Positions 47,763 through 58,388 of a stretch of 64,000 nt of DNA are shown in pieces. Origin of the DNA: an uncultured Porphyromonadaceae bacterium (GTDB lineage Bacteria > Bacteroidota > Bacteroidia > Bacteroidales > Muribaculaceae); assembly GCA_902495075.1 (NCBI GenBank), contig CABUVO010000008.1:1-64000 (forward strand). Direction: 5' to 3'. Both the position numbers and the translations under genes were made by a program. Numbering within the stretch: the first letter of the stretch is position 1; each line of letters begins with the position of its first letter. The notes below the pieces were generated by a model, which saw nothing but the letters and a program-made list of their open reading frames with translations, did not search any database and was not told the DNA's origin.

Positions 47763-50231
47763 TTAGAGGGTGATGGAGGCGGAGAGGGGGAGGGTGGCGG
47801 AGGAGTTGCCGACGGAGATGGTGAAGGAGCCGGGTTCTACAACGAAGTCGTGGAGGTCGGGGTTGTAGAAGGAGAATGCTTCTTTGTCGAGAGTGACGGT
47901 TACTCTCTGCGATTTGCCGGGCTGTAACCGGATTTTCTCGAAACCTTTGAGCTCTTTCAGCGGACGCGGATGCGAGCACTCGTTGTCTGTAACGTATATC
48001 TGAGCCACTTCGGATGCTTCCATCTTTCCGACATTGCGGATGGTGAAGGATACTTCTACCTCGTCTTTACCGACAGGTTTAAGGTTCAAGTCGCTGAATT
48101 CGAATTGCGAATAACCGAGACCGAATCCGAACGGATAAAGAGGTTTCACGCCATTGCGGTCATATCCACGGTAACCGGTAAATATGCCTTCTTTATATTC
48201 CACATGCTTGCATTCACGCGAGTCGTTGCTTCTCACCTTGTCATTATTGGCGTAATAGCTGTTGAAGCAAGGATTGTCTTTAGCTTTCGCCTCAATAGAG
48301 ATAGGTAGTTTGCCACTTGGCGAGAGTTTGCCGGTGAGGATCTCAGCTATCGCTTGACCTCCTTCTTGTCCCGGATACCAAGCCATAAGTATTGCTTTTG
48401 CCACCTCGCTCCATCCTGAGAAATCCAGACCGCCTCCTGCATTGAGAACTACTGTCAGATTCGGGTTAACATCGGCTATACGGTTAATGATCTTTTTCTG
48501 AAAAGCGGGCAGTCCATAGCTGCGGTCAAAACCTTCGCCTTCTGTTCCGCTGTTGAAGCCCGTGCAGTAGATTACATTGTCGGCACGGCGCAGTTCTCGA
48601 TTAAGCATCTCATCGTCAAGCATTCCGAATGAGCAGACAATATTTGCCGAAGAAATGTTATCGAAATAATCTACGCGGATATCATATGGTTGTCCTTTTG
48701 TAACTTCATATTCAACCTCACGCGAAGACAGCGAGTGGTTACCCCAGTCTCCCGTTACAGTCTTACCGTTAATTATGACTCTGTAGCCATCATCACCGCT
48801 AATGCGAATCTTGAGTACACCATCTTTTGCCGGACGGTAGAAACCGCTCCATGACGCAGAAAAATGATCTTCAGGAAAATCAGGGAAAGGACGTTCATAT
48901 TCCCATAGGAAATGGATGGTTGCGTCGGTCTTTTCAACATCCGGGGTTCCCTCCATTTTCTGATTTTTGTAATACCTCCCTGTAAATCCGTGTTGACTGC
49001 ATGTTGAGTCAGTAAATATTTCGCTATTGATGTCGTAGTAGAGTTTATTCTCAGGTATAACCACAGTGTTCTTTCTCATCTTTTTGAGAGCTCGCGACAC
49101 GGGCTGCACGGAGAATGGAGACACCGATCCGCTGCCGCCTCCCGACATGATAGTGTCGCAATTTGGTCCTAACACCAAAGTGCGCCCTTTGAGAGGGAGA
49201 AGATTCCCCTCGTTTTTCAGAAGCACTATTCCTTCGCGTGCCACTTCGAGAGCTGTCTGACGCGATTTGTTATAGTCGAGAGGAATGTCCGATATTTTCT
49301 GAACGCGGTCAAGAAGTCCGAACGCGGCAAATGTGGAGAGGAGATGCTCAACCTTCTTGTCTATCAATTTTTCTGAAATCCTGCCATTGGCAAGAGCATC
49401 CTTGATCTTCTCTTTGGTGAAGAAAACAGGTTTGGGCATTTCCAGGTCAAGACCCGAAGATGCGGCATTTACTGTGGAATATACCGATGTCCAGTCGCTC
49501 ATCAATATACCGTTGAATCCCCAGAGATCACGCAATATGTCGGTGTTGAGCCAACGGTTTTGCGTAGCATGCACGCCATTGAGGAGGTTGTAGCTGTTCA
49601 TCACGGCACCGACTTCAGCCACCTGTATGGCTTTCCTGAAAGCCGGGAAATAGATCTCATGAAGCGTGCGCTCATCGATATCGCTGCTCACATGGTGACG
49701 GCTCCATTCCTGATTGTTGCCGGCAAAATGTTTTACAGTAGCGATAACGCCTTTCGATTGTACGCCCTTGATATAATTCACAGCCATTTCAGAAGCGAGA
49801 TATGGATCTTCGCCCATATATTCATAGTTCCTTCCGCAAAGAGGGGAGCGGTAAATATTCACACCCGGACCGAGAAGTATTCCGACTCCGCGCGCACGGG
49901 CATCATCGCCCAGGCTTTCTCCATATCGGTTTACAATGTCGCGGTTCCAGGAGGCAGCCGCCAGTATTCCGGCAGGGAAGAGAGTGCTGTGAGGCGCATG
50001 GTGACGCAATCCCTGCGGACCGTCGGCAAGCCTGATTTCCGGAATTCCAAGACGTTCGATAGCCCATAGCGAGAAAGAGGTTTTTCCTGCAAGTGCTGCT
50101 ATTTTTTCATCGAGCGTCATCTGCTCCACGAGTTTGCGGGCACGTTCGCGATGCTGGTCGGTAATTTCTACCGCGCTTGCCGTTATTGAGGCGATGGCAA
50201 GCAAAGACGCCATAAGAATCCTGAATTTCAT
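47763..50231 (-). CDS. GH3 beta-glycosidase with PA14 insert
   Basis: The 822-residue exported enzyme has a signal peptide (about 1-20), GH3 N-terminal TIM-barrel (about 30-320) with GPGVNIYRSPLCGRNYEYMG and nucleophile Asp in GILMSDWTSVYS, the GH3 C-terminal domain starting VALKNEG-like IVLLKNEGNLLPL, a PA14 domain inserted at about 400-545 (GFTGRYYKNQKMEG and WSGFYRPAKDGVLKIRISGD), and a final fibronectin-like domain. It probably removes terminal beta-glucosyl or beta-xylosyl residues in the periplasm. It is the last gene of the PUL and abuts the previous GH3 gene by one base. Confidence 0.92.
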   Translation of the reverse strand: MKFRILMASLLAIASITASAVEITDQHRERARKLVEQMTLDEKIAALAGKTSFSLWAIERLGIPEIRLADGPQGLRHHAPHSTLFPAGILAAASWNRDIVNRYGESLGDDARARGVGILLGPGVNIYRSPLCGRNYEYMGEDPYLASEMAVNYIKGVQSKGVIATVKHFAGNNQEWSRHHVSSDIDERTLHEIYFPAFRKAIQVAEVGAVMNSYNLLNGVHATQNRWLNTDILRDLWGFNGILMSDWTSVYSTVNAASSGLDLEMPKPVFFTKEKIKDALANGRISEKLIDKKVEHLLSTFAAFGLLDRVQKISDIPLDYNKSRQTALEVAREGIVLLKNEGNLLPLKGRTLVLGPNCDTIMSGGGSGSVSPFSVQPVSRALKKMRKNTVVIPENKLYYDINSEIFTDSTCSQHGFTGRYYKNQKMEGTPDVEKTDATIHFLWEYERPFPDFPEDHFSASWSGFYRPAKDGVLKIRISGDDGYRVIINGKTVTGDWGNHSLSSREVEYEVTKGQPYDIRVDYFDNISSANIVCSFGMLDDEMLNRELRRADNVIYCTGFNSGTEGEGFDRSYGLPAFQKKIINRIADVNPNLTVVLNAGGGLDFSGWSEVAKAILMAWYPGQEGGQAIAEILTGKLSPSGKLPISIEAKAKDNPCFNSYYANNDKVRSNDSRECKHVEYKEGIFTGYRGYDRNGVKPLYPFGFGLGYSQFEFSDLNLKPVGKDEVEVSFTIRNVGKMEASEVAQIYVTDNECSHPRPLKELKGFEKIRLQPGKSQRVTVTLDKEAFSFYNPDLHDFVVEPGSFTISVGNSSATLPLSASITL

Positions 50232-53203
50232 TAGTCGGTAAGGTTAAGTGTCAATTTTTTTCCGTTGATGATTACATTGTATTCTCCGTTTTCGAGGAAA
50301 CGTTTCCCATCTGCATTGACAAAGCTTAGATCACGCCAGGGATCGATCTGAAATTCCATCATCACCGTCTCTCCCGGTTTGATGGTTTTCTTTTCGAAAT
50401 GTTTCAACTCTTTTACCGGACGCGTAATGGAGCAATATGGATCGGATATGAACCATAAGGCTGTCTCGGCGCCCTCCACTTTTCCGGTGTTGGTGACAGG
50501 CACAGATACTTTTATCTTGTCTTTGCGTTTGAAATCCCGTTTGTCCGCCACCGGTTCGCCATATTCGAAAGTTGTGTAGCTCAGACCGTGTCCGAATTCA
50601 TACATAGGATTGCTCGTGATGTCCTGATAGAATCCCTGATGACCTCTGCCACTCTTGCGGCGGTTGTAATAGATAGGAATCTGTCCTGTAGAATAAGGGA
50701 ATGTGATGGCGAGTTTGCCCGAAGGGTTGATTCTTCCCGAAAGTATTCCTGCCATAGCCTCTCCCCCTCGGATGCCCGGTTGCCATATCTCAAGGATTGC
50801 GTTGGCAAGGGGTTCAAGTCTGTTAAGCTCGAGAGGACGACCATTGGCGAGCACAAGCACCACCGGTTTGCCGGCACGTGCTATCTCAGCCGCTAATTCT
50901 TCCTGGATTGAAGGTAGGGCAATCGAAGAACGGGAAGCATTCTCGCCGCTCCATTTCAGGTTCTCACCAAGACACAGCACCACTACGTCTGCCCATTTGG
51001 CGGCATTGAATGCCTCCTTGAAGCCGGAACGGTCTGTGCCGTCGCGACGGCATCCTTCAGCATATCTGATCTCCGAATCCTTGCCGAATTCATCATTTAT
51101 CCCTTGCCAGAGAGTTACCACATCCTCCGGCTTGCCGTGTCCGAGCCAGTTGCCGAGCAGATCCCATCCGTTTTTAGCCAACGGACCAATCACCGCAATC
51201 CTCTTTTTATCTTTCAGGGGGAGGGTAAGGGTCGAGTCATTTTTCAGAAGCACCATTGATTCCGCCGCAAGATCAGCAGCAACCTTCAGATCGGCAGGGC
51301 GCAGGAATCTGTCAGGCACATCAGGAGTGTAGGGGTTGTCGAAAAGTCCGAGAAGCATTTTTACTCGCAACACTCTTCTCACCGCTTCGTCAACAGTCTG
51401 TTGCGACACTTTCCCCTCCTTTACAAGTTCGGCAAGATGACGGTCGTATGCATGACTCATCATATCCATTTCAAGACCCGCATTCAGCGCATACATTGCG
51501 GCATCTTTCTTGTTTGCCGCCAATCCTTGGTTCTTAAGCTGTTCGATAGCTCCCCAGTCGCTGACTATGAAACCGGTATGTTTCCATCTATTCTTAAGGA
51601 TATCAGTCATTGTGTAGCGGTTTGCAGATCCCGGAACGCCGCTGATATCGTTGAAAGAGCTCATAAGAGTCATGGCTCCTGCTTTCACTCCCGCCTCGTA
51701 AGGGGGAAGATACGTGTCCCAAAGGGTCTGAGGTGATACCTCCGTATACACATAATCGCGTCCCGCTTCGGAAGCTCCGTAGCCCACATAATGCTTCAGA
51801 CAGGCAGCAACAGATGTGGAATCTGAAAGATTCTTTCCCTGATACCCTTTAACAGAGGCGGCACAGTAGACGGAATTAAGATAGGGATCCTCTCCATATC
51901 CTTCTGCCACACGTCCCCAGCGGGGATCGCGGGCAACATCAATCATGGGAGAGAATGTCCAGTCTACGCCTGACATCCTTGATTCGCGTGCCGACACGGC
52001 ACACGCTTTCCTTACCAAAGCAGGATTCCACGAACAAGCCTGGGCGAGCGAGATGGGGTAGACAGTACGGAAGCCGTGGATTGCATCATAACCGAAAATC
52101 ACCGGTATGCCGAGTCGTGATTCCTCCATTGCGCGTCGCTGCATGGCGTTGCGTAGTTCAGGGTCGGTATCGAAATATATAAGCGAACCGATTTCCGCAG
52201 GGATGTCCAGAACTTCCTCTCCGACATTGTTGACGTTATTGTTGCGTCCCAAAGTGTATTGGTTGAGCTGCATGATTTTTTCGTCAAGGGTCATTCTTTC
52301 GAGAAGATCTTTCACACGAATCTCCACCGGCGCGGACTTATCCTTGTAGAGTATCGTTGTAGGAGCCACCACGCTTAAGTCGGTTATGTCGTAAGGATTT
52401 GCCACAGCCTCATGGGCGGCGCGTTTCGCGATTGCTGCGATGTCCTTGTTCATGCCGACGGGAGACCATGGATTTCGGGTCACGTCTTCCCCGAAAAGTT
52501 TTTCATACCATGCGCATGCGGCAGTGAACCTTCCGTGCTGCAGGTCCAGGTGGTATCCGTCGCGGTTCATATTGTCACCGATGAAAGAGGTTCGTGCATT
52601 CTGCACGGCGGTTCCCGACGGGACGATTATCTTTATTTTGCCGAGTTTTGCAGCGCGTTTGTTGGCATCCACTATGGCATGATACATTTTCAGCTGATCG
52701 CGGTCGTAGTTCCGGAAACCGGTATTTCCGGCTCCCTGTTGATACGCCCATGTCTGGTGAAGGATAATTCTGCTCTTTTTCGGAGCATTCTCTTTTACAT
52801 ATTTGATTATACCGGGAAGATACGGCTCATATTTCTCAAACATTCCTGAAAAGGGACTTGCCTGCTGCAGACTGACATAATCCCATTGATCATCTTTCAA
52901 TGCCTCTGCAATGGAGGTATTCTTTTTCTCCTTCATCTTGCCGTCCGCTCCAATTTTGCGATACACATAATCGTGCTTGTCGTCGCGTATATTTCCCGAG
53001 TGACGTTCAAGAGAGCATCCTCCGATAAAAAGATTACCGATGATGGCAGTGTCGCCATCGGCTTTTGCGAGCTCATGAAGGTTTTGTTCTACGGCATCAC
53101 GTGAGAAACTGTTGCCGATAGCCAGAATTCTGAGAGTGCGGGCATTCAAGGCTGCCGACACTCCCAGAAGCAGTGTTAAGAATAATGCGATTCTATTTTT
53201 CAT
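50231..53203 (-). CDS. Fusion of SGNH-type esterase domain (DUF4886) and GH3 beta-glycosidase
   Basis: The 990-residue exported protein begins with a signal peptide (1-21) and a DUF4886/SGNH-hydrolase domain (about 22-255): the nucleophile Ser32 is in AIGNSFSRDA, and the Asp-His pair Asp215/His218 in NRDGYHLD. A complete GH3 enzyme follows (about 290-985), with nucleophile Asp in FIVSDWGAIEQ, the C-terminal domain from SMVLLKNDSTLTLPL, and a fibronectin-like end. One polypeptide could thus remove an ester group and a beta-linked sugar. It overlaps the next upstream gene (GH2) by 11 bases. Confidence 0.9.
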   Translation of the reverse strand: MKNRIALFLTLLLGVSAALNARTLRILAIGNSFSRDAVEQNLHELAKADGDTAIIGNLFIGGCSLERHSGNIRDDKHDYVYRKIGADGKMKEKKNTSIAEALKDDQWDYVSLQQASPFSGMFEKYEPYLPGIIKYVKENAPKKSRIILHQTWAYQQGAGNTGFRNYDRDQLKMYHAIVDANKRAAKLGKIKIIVPSGTAVQNARTSFIGDNMNRDGYHLDLQHGRFTAACAWYEKLFGEDVTRNPWSPVGMNKDIAAIAKRAAHEAVANPYDITDLSVVAPTTILYKDKSAPVEIRVKDLLERMTLDEKIMQLNQYTLGRNNNVNNVGEEVLDIPAEIGSLIYFDTDPELRNAMQRRAMEESRLGIPVIFGYDAIHGFRTVYPISLAQACSWNPALVRKACAVSARESRMSGVDWTFSPMIDVARDPRWGRVAEGYGEDPYLNSVYCAASVKGYQGKNLSDSTSVAACLKHYVGYGASEAGRDYVYTEVSPQTLWDTYLPPYEAGVKAGAMTLMSSFNDISGVPGSANRYTMTDILKNRWKHTGFIVSDWGAIEQLKNQGLAANKKDAAMYALNAGLEMDMMSHAYDRHLAELVKEGKVSQQTVDEAVRRVLRVKMLLGLFDNPYTPDVPDRFLRPADLKVAADLAAESMVLLKNDSTLTLPLKDKKRIAVIGPLAKNGWDLLGNWLGHGKPEDVVTLWQGINDEFGKDSEIRYAEGCRRDGTDRSGFKEAFNAAKWADVVVLCLGENLKWSGENASRSSIALPSIQEELAAEIARAGKPVVLVLANGRPLELNRLEPLANAILEIWQPGIRGGEAMAGILSGRINPSGKLAITFPYSTGQIPIYYNRRKSGRGHQGFYQDITSNPMYEFGHGLSYTTFEYGEPVADKRDFKRKDKIKVSVPVTNTGKVEGAETALWFISDPYCSITRPVKELKHFEKKTIKPGETVMMEFQIDPWRDLSFVNADGKRFLENGEYNVIINGKKLTLNLTD

Positions 53204-54983
53204 ACTCCTGTTTTTTCTTTTCGTAATAATCGTGCATTATTTTCCATGCTTTCTTGCGCTGACCGCGGTCAGACACAAGACCTTTGCGGTTCCAGCCCTC
53301 CTGATTTGTGGGATGGAAACGGAAAGGGGAACGGAAATCGAAGAGTATCCACGGCGACACTCCCGCAAGATTCGGAATATTCTCAAACATCCGCAGGTTG
53401 TCTTCGTAGAGACGTGCCTGATAATCTTCACTCCAAGAGCTCACCACATCACGACTGCCGGATTGACCGTAAAGCGCCTCTCCTCCGAACTCGGATATGA
53501 TCAGAGGTTTGTCTGGATTCACTTCCCACACTGATTCTGCCGGCGAGAGAGGCCAGGGATGATACCATCCCATATATTTGTTTACAGCCACAACATCCAG
53601 ATTCTCAGTGAAAGGATCGTTCATGGTGAAGAGTTTGCGATCTTTGTCAAATTCCACAAGGTCGAATGCCGCCACATATAGTCTTGTCGTGTCGATGTCG
53701 CGGCCGGTCTTGAGTAGGGATTTGAGGAAATCATCACGTTCTGCAGAAGGCTTGGTCTCGTTTGCCACGCCCCAGAATCCTACCGCGCAGCGGTTTTTGT
53801 CGCGACTGATCATTTCCGTCAGCATGTTCTGCGCCTTTGTGCGGGTGCCGTTGTCGGAGAAATCGATACCTTGCCATATGGGAATTTCCTGCCAGAGCAC
53901 GATACCCATCTCCTCGGCAAGTCTTACGGTATATTCATTCTGCGGATAATGGGCGAGACGGATCATGTTCACACCTAAATCGTGAGCCGCGCTCAGAAGT
54001 GTAACCGCGTCAGCCTTGGAGCAGGCTCTCCCCATACGTTGCGGAATCTCCTCATGGAATGATATGCAGCGCATGAACTGCGGTTTGCCGTTGATAAGGA
54101 TCTTTGTGCCGTTGGTGCGGATATTGCGGAAACCTATTCTCTCCTTCACATTGTCATCGCCACCGGTGACATTGACATCATAGAGCACCGGTGCGTCAGG
54201 AGCCCACAAGCGTAGTTTCTTCGACTGCAGTTTGGCAGAGAAGCAACCTTTCGCATCTGTTATGCCTGAAACTGTTTTGCCGAGAGCCGGAATCTCAACC
54301 GAGACCTTTACTCCCGCCTTCGGTTCAGACATGCGCACATCCACATCTACAATGTCATGATTCTTCTTGTCAAGGCGTATGAAATAATCCTCCACATAAT
54401 TGTCCGGTACCGTGACGAGCATCACATCGCGGGTTATGCCGCCATAGTTCCACCAGTCGAACGCCAACGCCGGAATGGCATCCTTTGTGCGTCGGTTGTT
54501 TACCTCAACCACGAGGAAATTGTCACCTTTGCGCAGCTCATTTGTCACGTCTACTTCGAAGGGGGTAAAACCACCTTCATGCTCAGCAATCTCCTTACCG
54601 TTGAGATACACCTTGCAACGGTAACTGACCGCACCGAAATAAAGAAATTCGCGAGTTCCCAGTTTGGGATTGGCATCGAAATGGCGTGCATACCACACTG
54701 TTCCCTCATAATATTTCAATTCCGGAGATTGAGAATTCCAGTCGCCCGGAACTTCAAGACGAAGTCCGCCGTCAAAAGAGTATTCGTAAAAATCGGTATT
54801 TCCCTCCGGCTTGCGGTTCTCATATACCTTCATGCGGTCTCCCTGGTCATAGAGATCCACGATCGCATCCCACCTGCCGTTGAGCAGACGATAGTCCCTC
54901 CCATATACATTAGTCATCGAGGCGGCGGATGCAGCCATCGGCAACATTAAGGTCAGCAAAATATATAACAAGAGTCGTTTCAT
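53193..54983 (-). CDS. GH2 beta-glycosidase (beta-glucuronidase/galactosidase/mannosidase type)
   Basis: The 596-residue exported enzyme has a signal peptide (about 1-20), the sugar-binding domain (about 35-195), the immunoglobulin-like domain (about 197-290) and the TIM barrel with acid/base Glu409 in GVANETKP and nucleophile Glu498 in IISEFGGEA. The compact length resembles bacterial beta-glucuronidases, but the sugar cannot be fixed from motifs. It lies within a tightly packed PUL operon, 18 bases after the esterase gene. Confidence 0.9.
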   Translation of the reverse strand: MKRLLLYILLTLMLPMAASAASMTNVYGRDYRLLNGRWDAIVDLYDQGDRMKVYENRKPEGNTDFYEYSFDGGLRLEVPGDWNSQSPELKYYEGTVWYARHFDANPKLGTREFLYFGAVSYRCKVYLNGKEIAEHEGGFTPFEVDVTNELRKGDNFLVVEVNNRRTKDAIPALAFDWWNYGGITRDVMLVTVPDNYVEDYFIRLDKKNHDIVDVDVRMSEPKAGVKVSVEIPALGKTVSGITDAKGCFSAKLQSKKLRLWAPDAPVLYDVNVTGGDDNVKERIGFRNIRTNGTKILINGKPQFMRCISFHEEIPQRMGRACSKADAVTLLSAAHDLGVNMIRLAHYPQNEYTVRLAEEMGIVLWQEIPIWQGIDFSDNGTRTKAQNMLTEMISRDKNRCAVGFWGVANETKPSAERDDFLKSLLKTGRDIDTTRLYVAAFDLVEFDKDRKLFTMNDPFTENLDVVAVNKYMGWYHPWPLSPAESVWEVNPDKPLIISEFGGEALYGQSGSRDVVSSWSEDYQARLYEDNLRMFENIPNLAGVSPWILFDFRSPFRFHPTNQEGWNRKGLVSDRGQRKKAWKIMHDYYEKKKQEYEK

Positions 54984-55001
54984 GATCTTACAGCTTATTA
55001 A

Positions 55002-56300
55002 TTATTTCTGAGCGGAGCATCCGCGAAGGAAATCCATAATCCAGTTCCATGCCGCAGCTCCATTCTCGGCATAGGCATAATGTTCGGTAGTTTCAGCCAC
55101 CATCATATCCTTTGGGGCGTTGATGACATTATATACCGAATATGTGGAGGTTGGGGGACACACCATATCGTTGTAACCGAACGTGTAGAATCCCGGAACC
55201 TTGATTTCTCTTGCGAAACTCGACACATCGAAATAGGGGATTGTTGACAGCACCTCCTTAGTGTGGAATTTCTTGTCTTTAAGTGTGTGAGGCCATCCGC
55301 CGGCACGATTGGCGGTGTAGCCTGTCATATCGCTCATTGCAGGGTAATAGGAAACGAGACCCTTGACGCGCGGATCTATTCCTGCCATAATTATCGAAAG
55401 TCCTCCGCCCTGGCTGCCTCCGAAAGTGCCGAGACAACCGTTATAGTCGGGAAGCTGCTCAATAAAGTCAATGGCGCGGACGCACCCTGTGATTACCCGT
55501 TTATAATAGAATCGGTCTTTATCCTCCATATTGAAGGAGTGATATCTTTTTAACGGACCATTATACAAATTATGATATACTTGAGCGGGTAAATTTACAG
55601 GAATCCCGTGAATACCTATCTCAAGTATGATGAATCCCTTCTCAGTGTGACTGATATCACCGTTGTAAGCGCGCACTCCTGCTCCGGGAAGTTTGAGAAT
55701 AGCCGGATATTTTCCGGGAGCTGTCGGCACTGTGAGAATACCATACATTCTTGACCCCCAGTCATTGTTTGCCCATGAAACGTGATAGACATTTACTTTC
55801 GGGGTGCACTTTTCAGGCATCAGTGTCATCATGGGCTCAAGATCCCATTTGCGTGCATCGGCAATGGCTTTGTCCCAGAATTCATGGAAATCAGCAGGCT
55901 GTTGCGTCACCGGTTGCAGTTTCTCAGGTGAGAATCCGACAGTGCCCATTCCCTGATAATCCTGTTTCCCCTTTTTCATATAGACGCGACAACGGAGAAA
56001 ACCGGGATTCTTCATTGTGCCTGCATCTATTGAGGCTGTTCCGTTATGAAGTTTGACCTTTCCGGTGACGTGCGGTTTCATCATGTCTTCCGAAATGTCG
56101 TAGGTGAGTTCGACATCCCCCTCCGGCACGTTGCATCGGGTCAGGACAACATTGAATTTCACTTTTTCTCCCGGTGTGTAATTCCATTTACCTGTTGAAG
56201 GATAGACAGAGAGATGATAAAGTCTTTCAGCCGGCTGCGCCATCGAGCATATGGCGCAAAGCACGATCATTGATATTGCGAGAAATAATCTATTCATCAT
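55002..56300 (-). CDS. Acetyl xylan esterase/cephalosporin-C deacetylase family protein (CE7-type)
   Basis: The 432-residue exported esterase has a signal peptide (about 1-21), an extra N-terminal beta domain (about 25-125), and a CE7-like alpha/beta-hydrolase domain with KLPGAGVRAYNG, nucleophile Ser in LGTFGGSQGGGLS, and late acid and His in YNDMVCPPTST and ETTEHYAYAE. It removes acetyl groups from oligosaccharides. It overlaps the GH36 gene by four bases, so acetyl removal and alpha-galactose removal are co-produced. Confidence 0.9.
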   Translation of the reverse strand: MMNRLFLAISMIVLCAICSMAQPAERLYHLSVYPSTGKWNYTPGEKVKFNVVLTRCNVPEGDVELTYDISEDMMKPHVTGKVKLHNGTASIDAGTMKNPGFLRCRVYMKKGKQDYQGMGTVGFSPEKLQPVTQQPADFHEFWDKAIADARKWDLEPMMTLMPEKCTPKVNVYHVSWANNDWGSRMYGILTVPTAPGKYPAILKLPGAGVRAYNGDISHTEKGFIILEIGIHGIPVNLPAQVYHNLYNGPLKRYHSFNMEDKDRFYYKRVITGCVRAIDFIEQLPDYNGCLGTFGGSQGGGLSIIMAGIDPRVKGLVSYYPAMSDMTGYTANRAGGWPHTLKDKKFHTKEVLSTIPYFDVSSFAREIKVPGFYTFGYNDMVCPPTSTYSVYNVINAPKDMMVAETTEHYAYAENGAAAWNWIMDFLRGCSAQK

Positions 56301-58363
56301 TTTTTGATTTTATAGCTGTATAAAGCGAAGTTGTTTCGATCTTTGATGTTGACGGGGATTTCTCCATTGAGTCCCGCCTTTGCCTTGAAACTTTTGGCAT
56401 TGCCGATAACGGGGGTGAATGTTACTTCCGTTCCGTTTTCAAACCAGGTTTTTACCGGATACTTTTCATTATCGTTGTCTTCGCGATATATGAGAAGATA
56501 ACCTTCAGAAGGGGAGGTTATCGATTGGAAACCTGTCCATGATTTTCCGGAAGGCTCATCTCCAATCGGGAGAATGGTCCCTTTGTGAAAATCATGCTGT
56601 ATTTTGCGGTAGGCATTTACCGTAGGAGCTATGGTGAAAGCATCGTCAGAAAGATTTCCGGCTTCCATCCAAGCCAATGGTTGCCCAGCAATGGTCAGCG
56701 CGAATATGTATTCAAAGTCATAATTTGCCGGTGCGAAACGGTCGGAGACGTATTTATTTTCGTTTCGCCTGTTGTTGAGGAATTCGATTTGCAGGCGTTC
56801 CGCAGGAACATACCTTGACAACTGCCACAGATTACGAAGTGTCTGATAGGGATAATAATTCCCCCAGTCGGTATAGCGGTTCTCAAGGAAGACATTCCCG
56901 TATTCGTTGAAGAAATGGTATCCGCCGCGGCGGCTTGCCGTTGCATCAAGATTGAACATCACGGCATTTCCGGTGTCTTCGAGCACCTTGTCGAAAAGTT
57001 TGCGCAGATTTTCCTCCCCTTTTTTTGATGCCACTGTCAGACCATCGATCTTGAACATCCGGATGCCGTATTCTTTCCATAGACCGGTGATTGTGGCTGC
57101 ATCTTTCTCCCAGTCGGCGAAATCGTTCTGCACGCTGGGATTGAACCATAACCCTATTTCGATTCCGAGTTCTTTGCCTCGGTCAACTATCGGTTTCAGT
57201 CCCCTTGGATATTTCTGAGGATCGGGCGACCAGTAAGATGCATTGGCATATATATCCTTGAAAGAACCGTTTGCCACAGCCGAGTTGGGACTCTTTCCCG
57301 ATTGCCACCCGTCATCGATTTGAAAGAGGGAGATGCCGAGACGAGCCGCTCTGTCGAGTTCGGCAAGACAGAACGCTTCGTTTACCTTTGCGTCTTGTGA
57401 ACGGTCTCCCCATGTGTTCATCATTACCATCTCATCGCGCGAGGGGTCAAGAATGCGACATTGTTTCTGGTAACTGCGCAGAGAGGAGAGAGCTGAAAGT
57501 TCTCCATCTCCGAAAGTGCAGAGGACCGTGCTGTAAGTCGGAGTCCATTTGTCGGGAGTGATATCCTTGTTGTCAATACCTAACCCAGTGACCATAAAGC
57601 TGCCGAAATCGCTTATGAAGTCCGCACCCTTGTAAGCCAATTGCACGCCTGAACAGGGAGCTTCCTTGAGGAAGATGAAACCGCCTCGGTTTTCTCCGTC
57701 GGTGACAGTAAGAATATTTCCGCGATGGTTGGTCTTGCGGTAAGAGATAAAATCCCGTTCATCAACCAGGTTGTTGTTCCAGTCAGTGATGTCGCGGAAT
57801 TCCACCGCCCGTCCGTGCCAATGGTTTCCTTTCAGATCAAGGCGGTCGAGAAGCATGGTCACCGGTTTCACTTTCATGTCGGCTGCATGCTCGATGTTCT
57901 TGCGGTCCGCGGCATTTGTTTCCTTCTCAGCCACTCCTCCAAGCACACCGCGCAGGCGCGTGTCTATAGCGATGGCGGGAACCCCGTCATAAAGGCGGTA
58001 ATCCCGTTCTACCTCAAGATCTCCGAGATGGTAATGCACTGTGGCGATCATCCTGTCGGGACGGATGCCGTCGCTCTTGACTTCTTTCACGGAGAATGAA
58101 CCGTCGGTCGGTTTCTCGCGGTTTATGTTGAAATCCGGGTTCTTTCCGAGAGTAAGAAGTCTCTTGCCGGAAATCTTGTCGGTTACGCTCAGTGTGATCA
58201 GGTGCCCGTTGTTCCATAAGGCGGTGCGTTCAATTCTGGAATTCCCCATGCGGAGAGTGTCGCCGTCAAGACGTGCGTAACACTCCGAGGAATATGCCGG
58301 AAAAGCCATGGAAATGGATACACTGAGAGCTATTGCGGGTATCAGGAGGGGTTTGAAGGTCAT
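56297..58363 (-). CDS. Alpha-galactosidase-type GH36 enzyme
   Basis: The 688-residue exported protein has a signal peptide (about 1-25), an N-terminal beta-sandwich (about 30-300), a melibiase-like TIM barrel (about 300-590) with NTWGDRSQD, FQIDDGWQSGKSPN, GLWFNPSVQND and the likely nucleophile Asp in IRMFKIDGLTV, and a C-terminal beta domain. It probably releases alpha-linked galactose (or N-acetylgalactosamine). It is followed by the CE7 gene with a four-base overlap and preceded by the FAD oxidoreductase gene at 25 bases. Confidence 0.87.
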   Translation of the reverse strand: MTFKPLLIPAIALSVSISMAFPAYSSECYARLDGDTLRMGNSRIERTALWNNGHLITLSVTDKISGKRLLTLGKNPDFNINREKPTDGSFSVKEVKSDGIRPDRMIATVHYHLGDLEVERDYRLYDGVPAIAIDTRLRGVLGGVAEKETNAADRKNIEHAADMKVKPVTMLLDRLDLKGNHWHGRAVEFRDITDWNNNLVDERDFISYRKTNHRGNILTVTDGENRGGFIFLKEAPCSGVQLAYKGADFISDFGSFMVTGLGIDNKDITPDKWTPTYSTVLCTFGDGELSALSSLRSYQKQCRILDPSRDEMVMMNTWGDRSQDAKVNEAFCLAELDRAARLGISLFQIDDGWQSGKSPNSAVANGSFKDIYANASYWSPDPQKYPRGLKPIVDRGKELGIEIGLWFNPSVQNDFADWEKDAATITGLWKEYGIRMFKIDGLTVASKKGEENLRKLFDKVLEDTGNAVMFNLDATASRRGGYHFFNEYGNVFLENRYTDWGNYYPYQTLRNLWQLSRYVPAERLQIEFLNNRRNENKYVSDRFAPANYDFEYIFALTIAGQPLAWMEAGNLSDDAFTIAPTVNAYRKIQHDFHKGTILPIGDEPSGKSWTGFQSITSPSEGYLLIYREDNDNEKYPVKTWFENGTEVTFTPVIGNAKSFKAKAGLNGEIPVNIKDRNNFALYSYKIKK

Positions 58364-58388
58364 CTTGAAAAATTTTTTAAACAGCTTC

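Noticed and set aside
47592..47979. Two opposite-strand frames that both contain MSEGTHGAP or its equivalent
   Set aside because: They arise from the perfect inverted repeat and overlap the GH3 gene in the wrong frame.
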